Below are positions 1 to 4,469 of a stretch of DNA of 5,151 nucleotides, in pieces. This stretch comes from Candidatus Nitrosopumilus sp. (GTDB lineage Archaea > Thermoproteota > Nitrososphaeria > Nitrososphaerales > Nitrosopumilaceae), in the NCBI GenBank assembly GCA_016784625.1, contig JADHUF010000077.1:1-5151 (forward strand), given 5' to 3'. Each line of letters opens with the position of its first letter. Position 1 is the stretch's first letter. The notes beneath the pieces are model-generated. The model made no database searches, was not told where the DNA came from, and worked only from the letters and a program-made list of their open reading frames with translations. The position numbers and the translations under genes are program-made.

Positions 1-642
1 ATGATAAAATGAACGATATCCATATGATGCTAGTAGATCAAGAGTATTAGCTAAATCATCCTGAACAAAAAGATCTCCTGCTTCATAAGGTACTTCACCA
101 TCTTTTAAAAAATATTTTGCGCCAGATTTTGATTTAACTGAAAGAAAGTTTTCTAGTTCTCGTTCTTGTAAATCATGTTGAAGTTGAGTAATTTTATATC
201 CTTTTTTGGCAATGTGAATTGACGGTGTAACTATTTTTTGCCATTCTAGTTTACCATATCGTTCATGCAAAAATCCAATCATGGAAAGAGTGCTTGGAAC
301 TGTAGTTGCCTTGTATCCTAGACGGCGATATTTTTTCTTAGCATAAACTGAGGAATGTGCCAATGATGGAGAACGACTAGAACCGTCAATTGCATATGAC
401 TTTCCATCGATATGAATAATTCCCATAGATTGGCCTCCAAGTCCAGAGGCCTGAGGCTCACATACGCCCAATGCCAAAGCAGTGGCACACGCAGCATCAA
501 TTGCATTACCTCCTTTTTTGAGCATTTCAACTCCTGCTTTTGTAGCATCAGGGAATGCAGATGATACCATTCCTTTTTTTGCAACAGAGCATTTTTTGTC
601 TTTAGTTGAAGTAAATGATGATTCTATTTTTTCTATATCCAT
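1..642 (-). CDS. Gamma-glutamyltranspeptidase-like protein, N-terminal part (cut by the left window edge)
   Basis: This open frame of 214 codons starts at ATG 642 and runs off the left edge without a stop. The family (Ntn hydrolases) cleaves gamma-glutamyl bonds, as in glutathione, and transfers the group to water or an amino acid. Visible family features are GMVSSAFPDATKAG (residues 24-37), the GGNAIDAACATALALGV stretch (44-60), EPQASGLGG (62-70), Arg90 in DGSSRSP at the place of the substrate-carboxylate-binding arginine, the TVPST segment, and an EAGDLFVQDDLANTL block near residues 187-201. The autocleavage site and catalytic threonine would lie in the missing C-terminal half, so activity cannot be judged. 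The N-terminus is polar, with no signal peptide, unlike the typically exported bacterial enzymes; a cytoplasmic location is inferred. It starts 26 bases after the upstream ATP-grasp/M20 gene, so the two are probably cotranscribed. There is no strong Shine-Dalgarno site. Family assignment is firm; the substrate is unknown. Confidence 0.9.
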   Translation of the reverse strand, partial: MDIEKIESSFTSTKDKKCSVAKKGMVSSAFPDATKAGVEMLKKGGNAIDAACATALALGVCEPQASGLGGQSMGIIHIDGKSYAIDGSSRSPSLAHSSVYAKKKYRRLGYKATTVPSTLSMIGFLHERYGKLEWQKIVTPSIHIAKKGYKITQLQHDLQERELENFLSVKSKSGAKYFLKDGEVPYEAGDLFVQDDLANTLDLLASYGYRSFYH

Positions 643-668
643 ATTTGTTCTCTTAATTTAGAAATAAT

Positions 669-2861
669 TTATTTTTCTTCCTGTGCGCATTTGTTAATAG
701 TCAATGCCAAGAGAAGGGATCTGTCTATCAAACTATCTTTTAGAATATACTCATTTGGAGAACGAAACTCGCCTCCTATTGGACCAAGTCCTTCCAAGGA
801 GGGAATGTGTTGTGGAACATGACTAATGTCTGAAGACATACCTCTGTGATTAGATTTTATTTTAATTTCTAATCTATCTGCCATCTCTTGAACTATTCCA
901 TACAATTTTTTTGTGTTTGTTGATTCAGGGTAAGGATCACGACGAACGCCTTTAGATATTTCAATATCTAGTTTTATCTTTTCTTGTTTTTTTAGTATAG
1001 ATTTTATTTCTCTTTCTATATCATTAGCATCAGATTTAGTTTTGAATGTCGTATAAAGAGATATCGATGCATGATCAGGAGAGCTGCCCAAAGATGTTTG
1101 TGCATTAATAGAGGTTATTCTAACTGCATTATCTTTTTTTGACAGTTTGTTTATAGAAATAATTTTTTTACAAACAGTTGGAATTAATTCTGAAATTGTC
1201 GGATTGATTGATTCTGTAATGTTTGAAATATTTATTTTGTATTCATCTTTTCCTGATGCAGAAGTAATTATACCTCCATCAAGTGCACCCCACTTTAATC
1301 CAATTACATATTTTGTATTTTTGGAATAAGACTCTATTAGAGATTTAGCATATTGTCCCCCTATACTATCATCAGTGGTTAATAAAATGCCACATTTAAT
1401 TTTCTTCAATTTCTTTGAAAATCTTAATGCCTGTAACGCAGAAAGCATTACAGAAATTCCACCCTTACTCTCAGAAATTCCTGAACCATATAATTTAGCC
1501 TTGTCTTCTCTAAATTGTACAAAATCTCTAGCAGCATAAGGAGTGTCTAAATGAGAAATCAAAAGAACATCATTTGTTTCTCCTTCATGATTAGTAAAAT
1601 AACGAACATCTCCAATGTCAAATTGTCTATGAATATGTTCAGAAAAACCCAAATGAGTTAATCGTTTAGAGAGAATTGAACCTAATCTATTAATATTTTC
1701 AACATTTCTTATGCTTGTGTTAATTTTACAAAGTTCTTGCAGCAGATCAATAGTTGTACGTAAATGACTACGAAGATAGCTTCTTGCAGCAATTCGTAAT
1801 GGTTGACTGCGAATATTTTCAGAGGCATCCATTTGTGGAGAATGTGTTGGAGATTCTCCAAAGTATCTTATCACTGCAACATCAAGAAGTTTGTTGATAA
1901 GAGATTCGTAAGTATATCCAGCAGCCTTTGCCGCATATACAAAAGAGCCAGTAAGACCAAGACTTGCCATAGAATTTAATTCTAAAATATACATGTGTCC
2001 ATCTTTATCCATACGGAAATCAACTCTGCAGAAATCATGAATGCCAAGTTTTTTGTAAGACACAACACACAAGCGTTTCATTTCTTCTACTTGTTCTACA
2101 GTTAGTTTTGCAGGACATATTTTATCAAGAGGTGTTTCTACCTTGTCGGATTTTGTTTGAATTTTATCTGGATTACCTTGTAAATCAATTTCTACAATAG
2201 GTAAAACCTCAACACTGTCAGCATTTCCAAGTAACCCTACTGCAAACTCTCGTCCTGGAATAAATTGCTCAACTAATGCATCTTGATGATACTTTTCAAT
2301 TTCCTCTTTAACTGCATCTCTCAGATCATTCCAGTTATCTACAACTTTCATACCCATTGATGTAGATTCAGATGTTGGTTTCACGATTACAGGAAAAATT
2401 ATGTCATCAAATTCATCAGCATGGTTTGAAAATACCCAAAACCCAGGTGTTGGGATATGGTTTCTTTGTAAAACAAGTTTTGTCATTACTTTATCTTGAA
2501 CTATAGCATGTGCTTCAGGTCCTGAACCAAGATACGGTACACCAAGCATTTCAAGCAAAGCTGGAACGTGAGTGTATCGGTTATGACCTTGTAATCCATA
2601 CGCCATATTAAACACAAGACCTGGTCTATCACCATCCATTACTTTGGGCATAAAATTATGCATCTCATCAATAGCATGCATATTTGCCTCAATCAATTTT
2701 ACGGTGTGGCCACCTTTTTCTAAAGCTTTGGCAACTCGTTCAATTGTTTTTGAAGAGTAGTGTTCTTGTGTAGGAATATCAGAAATGTTAATGACATCGG
2801 AAGGTTCAATTATCTTTTTATTATACATTAAAGCTATTTTCAATACATACCAAGTTTTCAT
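669..2861 (-). CDS. Fusion protein: D-alanine-D-alanine ligase-like ATP-grasp domain plus M20 peptidase-like domain
   Basis: This 730-residue protein contains two enzyme folds. Residues 1-335 resemble Ddl ligases: VPYLGSG (108-114), DKVMTK (123-128), FPVIVKP with Lys161, LVEQFIPGREFAVG (196-209), RVDF with Asp281, and LELN with Glu294 and Asn296, the expected nucleotide and Mg ligands. Residues from about 365 to 725 match M20 metallopeptidases (ArgE/DapE/CPG2 type): ISHLDT (435-440), GSGISESKGG (459-468), TTDDSIGG (495-502), and a strong C-terminal LEGLGPIGGEFRSPNEY block (689-705). Several zinc-ligand positions are replaced, so the second half may be inactive. The sequence around residues 297-306, which forms the second D-Ala pocket in Ddl, also differs. 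No signal peptide or membrane segment is seen, so it is probably cytosolic. A TAG stop lies directly before the ATG, which fixes the earliest ATG start. Ligation of two small carboxylate/amine substrates is inferred; the real substrate is unknown. A gamma-glutamyltranspeptidase-like gene follows after 26 bases. Confidence 0.92.
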   Translation of the reverse strand: MKTWYVLKIALMYNKKIIEPSDVINISDIPTQEHYSSKTIERVAKALEKGGHTVKLIEANMHAIDEMHNFMPKVMDGDRPGLVFNMAYGLQGHNRYTHVPALLEMLGVPYLGSGPEAHAIVQDKVMTKLVLQRNHIPTPGFWVFSNHADEFDDIIFPVIVKPTSESTSMGMKVVDNWNDLRDAVKEEIEKYHQDALVEQFIPGREFAVGLLGNADSVEVLPIVEIDLQGNPDKIQTKSDKVETPLDKICPAKLTVEQVEEMKRLCVVSYKKLGIHDFCRVDFRMDKDGHMYILELNSMASLGLTGSFVYAAKAAGYTYESLINKLLDVAVIRYFGESPTHSPQMDASENIRSQPLRIAARSYLRSHLRTTIDLLQELCKINTSIRNVENINRLGSILSKRLTHLGFSEHIHRQFDIGDVRYFTNHEGETNDVLLISHLDTPYAARDFVQFREDKAKLYGSGISESKGGISVMLSALQALRFSKKLKKIKCGILLTTDDSIGGQYAKSLIESYSKNTKYVIGLKWGALDGGIITSASGKDEYKINISNITESINPTISELIPTVCKKIISINKLSKKDNAVRITSINAQTSLGSSPDHASISLYTTFKTKSDANDIEREIKSILKKQEKIKLDIEISKGVRRDPYPESTNTKKLYGIVQEMADRLEIKIKSNHRGMSSDISHVPQHIPSLEGLGPIGGEFRSPNEYILKDSLIDRSLLLALTINKCAQEEK

Positions 2862-2893
2862 CTAGTAGAAAAACTGATCTTCATTAAAAAATA
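2862..2893 (-). promoter_or_regulatory. Probable archaeal promoter of the ATP-grasp/M20 operon (TATA-like element)
   Basis: Read on the minus strand, a TTTTTTAA run (2883-2890) lies 22-29 bases before ATG 2861. That is where an archaeal TATA box belongs if transcription begins at or next to the start codon (leaderless mRNA). No Shine-Dalgarno sequence is present in between, which agrees with a leaderless start. There is no clear purine-rich BRE, and the region is AT-rich, so the element could be chance. Confidence 0.4.
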
Positions 2894-2919
2894 GAAGAAA
2901 ACAGTTATTTTTCAAGGAA

Positions 2920-2929
2920 TATGCGCATA
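2920..2929. promoter_or_regulatory. Candidate operator: perfect palindrome TATGCGCATA
   Basis: This is a perfect 10-base palindrome with a GCGC core in otherwise AT-rich sequence. It sits about 59-68 bases before the start of the ATP-grasp/M20 gene, just upstream of the proposed TATA element. A site here could bind a dimeric helix-turn-helix regulator. No second copy was noticed in the window, so the regulatory role is inference from symmetry and position only. Confidence 0.25.
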
Positions 2930-3023
2930 ATTAAAAAATCTTTGAATTTATGTTGAATTTAGTATTAGAAATTAATTTTTAAATTCAAGTAAAAATAAAA
3001 TACAGAAATCGACACAGTTAGAT

Positions 3024-3053
3024 GTAAAAAATAAAAAATACAATCCGTATCCC
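3024..3053 (-). terminator. Possible T-tract terminator downstream of the 117-residue protein gene
   Basis: On the minus strand this reads GGGATACGGATTGT followed by two T6 runs interrupted by A. It lies about 110-140 bases after the TGA of the upstream small gene. U-rich tracts without a required hairpin end transcripts in archaea. The same motif plus T-tract occurs at 4032-4054 on the other strand, which suggests a shared function. The distance from the stop codon lowers confidence. Confidence 0.3.
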
Positions 3054-3162
3054 AACAATTTCTATGACTATCGATAAATTTCTAATAGAATGTTGTAAAA
3101 ATCATTGTGTCACATCATCTTTTGAATTTGTTGAGAAAATCATTGAGCCTTTAGCAATAAAG

Positions 3163-3516
3163 TCATTTATTTTTTTTATCCAATCCAATATGCTTGAGGA
3201 ATTTATTTGACTCTGTTAAAGCATGTTTTCTAATTTTCAATCTATCTTCTTTTTTGATAGATTTTGAGACCAAATGGAGCATTTCATCCATTAAATTGAT
3301 ACCACCATGGGCGCCTTTTTTTAATCCTAACTGATACAACAATGGAAGATTCGCCATATTGGATTTGGTTTGCATGCTAATGTCAGGCAAAGCAGGATTC
3401 TTTGTGTCAGGGGATTCTATTTCAGTAAAAGCATCTACTACTTTTGAGAGTAAAATGTCAAGATTTTCACTGATATTCATCTCAAGTTTAGTAGTCTTTT
3501 CTTTTCGTGCATTCAT
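3163..3516 (-). CDS. Small lysine-rich protein of unknown function (117 residues)
   Basis: I do not recognise this protein. From ATG 3516 it has 117 residues. An in-frame TTG at 3537 would give 124; the ATG is preferred because ATG is much more common, but nothing in the leader decides it. It is hydrophilic, with no signal peptide or membrane segment. The N-terminal third contains the helix-like stretch ISENLDILLSKVVDAF, followed by a proline-containing linker (around 36-45). A central YQLGLKKGAHGGINLMDEML segment (61-80) is followed by a very basic helical tail rich in K, H and R, ending DKKNK. The basic tail would allow nucleic-acid or membrane-surface contact, but that is speculative. It stands alone, with long spacers on both sides. 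The frame is sustained, and the balanced amino-acid mix argues for a real gene. Confidence 0.62.
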   Translation of the reverse strand: MNARKEKTTKLEMNISENLDILLSKVVDAFTEIESPDTKNPALPDISMQTKSNMANLPLLYQLGLKKGAHGGINLMDEMLHLVSKSIKKEDRLKIRKHALTESNKFLKHIGLDKKNK

Positions 3517-3565
3517 AACAATTCTTTTGATTTTCAATAATGCCTGATTGGTATCTACAGATTCA

Positions 3566-3577
3566 AAGATATAGCAA
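3566..3577 (-). promoter_or_regulatory. TATA-like element upstream of the 117-residue protein gene
   Basis: On the minus strand the sequence TGCTATATCTTT is centred about 35 bases before the alternative TTG start (3537) and about 56 before ATG 3516. Initiation about 26 bases downstream would give a leader of roughly 30 bases for the ATG. The match is short and in AT-rich sequence, so this is tentative. Confidence 0.25.
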
Positions 3578-3642
3578 ACAATAATCCCACTAAAATTAGT
3601 AAAGAAAAATCAAGACAAGAAATAAAATCATTAGAAAATTGA

Positions 3643-3708
3643 CTAGTTAGATTTAGTTTTTTCTACTTTTTTTGCTGCTTTTTTAGATTTGTTTGAGGTT
3701 TTACTCAT
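3643..3708 (-). CDS. Candidate 21-residue lysine-rich micropeptide
   Basis: An ATG at 3708 opens a frame of 21 codons ending in TAG. It encodes a peptide beginning MSKTSNKSKKAAKK and ending VEKTKSN. Eight of 21 residues are lysine, interspersed with serine, alanine and threonine, like the disordered basic tails of histone-H1-type or ribosomal proteins. After the stop the minus strand is pyrimidine-rich (about 3600-3640), which could end a short transcript. No strong TATA box or ribosome site is visible. Because AAA codons are frequent in AT-rich DNA, chance is a real alternative. It could also be the remnant tail of a lost longer gene. Confidence 0.3.
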   Translation of the reverse strand: MSKTSNKSKKAAKKVEKTKSN

Positions 3709-3769
3709 GGCATAATGTGGTTTCACTAGTTAATGAAGTAGAATGGAATTGACTTAATTCAGAATTAGA

Positions 3770-3880
3770 TCAACTAATTAAAATTTTAAATTTATGAACA
3801 CCAACTCTGCGTTTATCAGATTCAAGGTTTGTAGGCAAAACCGAATCAACTAAAACCCACACGAAAACATTCAATTAAAG
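3770..3880 (-). ncRNA. Candidate structured RNA or 34-codon micro-ORF in a GC-richer island
   Basis: On the minus strand, positions 3847-3819 form a hairpin: GATTC-GGTTT, a 7-base loop TGCCTAC, AAACC, a two-base TT bulge, then GAATC. An internal loop and a further TTTA/TAAA pairing (3854-3851 with 3815-3812) extend it. The same DNA also contains an open frame of 34 codons, from TTG 3874 to TGA 3770. Its product reads NVFVWVLVDSVLPTN, then a charged SDKRR stretch and VGVHKFKILIS. A stop codon lies directly before the TTG, and no ribosome site is seen. The richer base mix and stem suggest selection on RNA or peptide; sequence alone does not decide which, nor which strand is transcribed. Confidence 0.3.
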
Positions 3881-3911
3881 AAAAATAAAAACGATCAACG
3901 ATAAAAAATTT

Positions 3912-3947
3912 AATTAAAATAAGAAGAATGAAAAAATTATTTTAATT
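3912..3947. repeat. Inverted repeat, 11-base perfect arms
   Basis: AATTAAAATAA (3912-3922) and TTATTTTAATT (3937-3947) are exact reverse complements separated by 14 bases. The arms are pure A/T, so the stem would be weak, and such a repeat is not very unlikely by chance in DNA this AT-rich. Confidence 0.5.
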
Positions 3948-3983
3948 TCTATTGGACTTGTCACCATACACAAACTCATAGTG

Positions 3984-4008
3984 TGTAAATGGATTATAGT
4001 CATTTACA
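3984..4008. repeat. Inverted repeat, 8-base perfect arms
   Basis: TGTAAATG (3984-3991) and CATTTACA (4001-4008) pair exactly around a 9-base loop. A G-T wobble could extend it at each end on one strand. A competing short pairing, TACAC with GTGTA, lies just to the left (about 3967-3987). Function is unknown. Confidence 0.5.
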
Positions 4009-4031
4009 TTGAAACCTTTTTTTGATTTCAT

Positions 4032-4054
4032 GGAATACGGATTGTTTTTTTAAT
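4032..4054 (+). repeat. Dispersed motif GGAATACGGATTGT plus T7, second copy of the element at 3031-3053
   Basis: Read on the plus strand, this segment matches the minus-strand reading of 3053-3031 at 20 of 23 positions, including the exact 11-mer ATACGGATTGT. Both copies run straight into a T-tract. The two copies are therefore inverted relative to each other, about 980 bases apart. A terminator-like or protein-binding element is possible. Confidence 0.45.
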
Positions 4055-4070
4055 TGATAAAGAAATATTA

Positions 4071-4099
4071 AATTGATTTCATGTAGAACGAAATCAATT
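4071..4099. repeat. Inverted repeat, 10-base perfect arms
   Basis: AATTGATTTC (4071-4080) and GAAATCAATT (4090-4099) are exact reverse complements around a 9-base loop, ATGTAGAAC. The arms contain some G and C, making this the more stable of the AT-rich hairpins in the gap. No T-tract follows it directly on either strand, so it is not a typical terminator. Confidence 0.55.
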
Positions 4100-4334
4100 A
4101 GTTATTCAAAATTTAATTGAATTCAAAATCAAATCTAGTTTTATCATACTAAATGAAATAGATTTGGAAGTGACATGTTTGGATAAAAAGAAAAAATAAC
4201 AGATATTTTTTAACCAATTAAAATACAAAATATTTTTTAAATTATTTTCTTATTTTAATCTAAAATTAGTCAAGTAAAAATAATTCCTTTAATTGTAATT
4301 ATTTAAAATATAACCATTAGTAAATGGGTAATTT

Positions 4335-4438
4335 TATGATTTAGTCACAGAAAGGAGATATTGTAGCAAGTAAAATACAGGAAAGTCGGTTAGCCCCACC
4401 CTCAAATTACAATACCTAACGAACAACATGTATTGTAA
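4335..4438 (+). ncRNA. Candidate non-coding RNA with two alternative hairpins
   Basis: This island is distinctly richer in G and C than its surroundings, for example GTCGGTTAGCCCCACCC at 4385-4401. A TATA-like ATTTAAAATATA (4301-4312) lies about 25-30 bases before it on the plus strand. TTACAATAC (4407-4415) pairs perfectly with GTATTGTAA (4430-4438), but seven of its bases can instead pair with TATTGTA at 4359-4365, giving mutually exclusive stems. A minus-strand frame of 31 codons (ATG 4429 to TAA 4334) is also open. On the minus strand the region is just beyond the TSUP terminator, so it could be a 3' UTR element instead. Strand and function are uncertain. Confidence 0.3.
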
Positions 4439-4439
4439 A

Positions 4440-4469
4440 ATTAATATAAAAATACAAAATAAAAAAAGT
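4440..4469 (-). terminator. T-rich terminator of the TSUP transporter gene
   Basis: Directly after the TAG of the transporter gene, the minus strand carries T7, T4, T5 and T4 runs separated by only a few bases. Archaeal RNA polymerase ends transcripts at such U-rich stretches without needing a hairpin. A 9-base stem (4430-4438 with 4407-4415) lies just beyond the T runs on this strand, the reverse of the bacterial order. Confidence 0.5.

Larger units (their letters stand above)
3709..4469. other. Gene-poor, hairpin-rich intergenic region
   Basis: About 760 bases between the candidate micropeptide and the TSUP gene carry no well-supported protein gene. The background is extremely AT-rich. Two islands with more G and C stand out (about 3791-3870 and 4336-4425). 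The region also holds four perfect inverted repeats of 8-11 bases per arm, a direct repeat of ATATTTTTTAA at 4203-4213 and 4230-4240, and a motif shared in inverted orientation with 3031-3053. All flanking genes point left, so this is a 3' to 5' gap between two minus-strand units. No tRNA or rRNA signature was seen. Confidence 0.6.

Noticed and set aside
318..584. Minus-strand open frame of 88 codons
   Set aside because: It lies within the gamma-glutamyltranspeptidase-like gene in another frame and has no sensible composition; the overlapping frame carries clear family motifs.
1147..1329. Plus-strand open frame of 60 codons
   Set aside because: It is antisense to the M20-like domain and has no independent support.
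3064..3210. Plus-strand frame of 48 codons beginning MTIDKFLIECCKNHC, with a Cys/His cluster and an A-rich TATA-like run about 25 bases upstream
   Set aside because: It overlaps the 3' end of the small lysine-rich gene by 48 bases in antisense, and the cluster is not a recognised metal-binding pattern. Chance is more likely, though a homologue would change this.
3359..3547. Plus-strand open frame of 62 codons
   Set aside because: It is antisense to the small lysine-rich protein gene. The hydrophobic product is what reverse-complemented AT-rich coding DNA tends to give.
3951..4003. Start of a minus-strand frame of 29 codons opening MTIIHLHTMSL
   Set aside because: It is short, without promoter or ribosome site, and overlaps hairpin arms; its composition looks random.
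4203..4240. Direct repeat of ATATTTTTTAA, 27 bases apart
   Set aside because: Pure A/T 11-mers recur readily in this composition, and only two copies are present; it is not a CRISPR array or tandem repeat.
4385..4401. C-rich run considered as part of a tRNA or ribosomal RNA fragment
   Set aside because: No cloverleaf stems, TTCGA-type T-loop or CCA end could be found around it.
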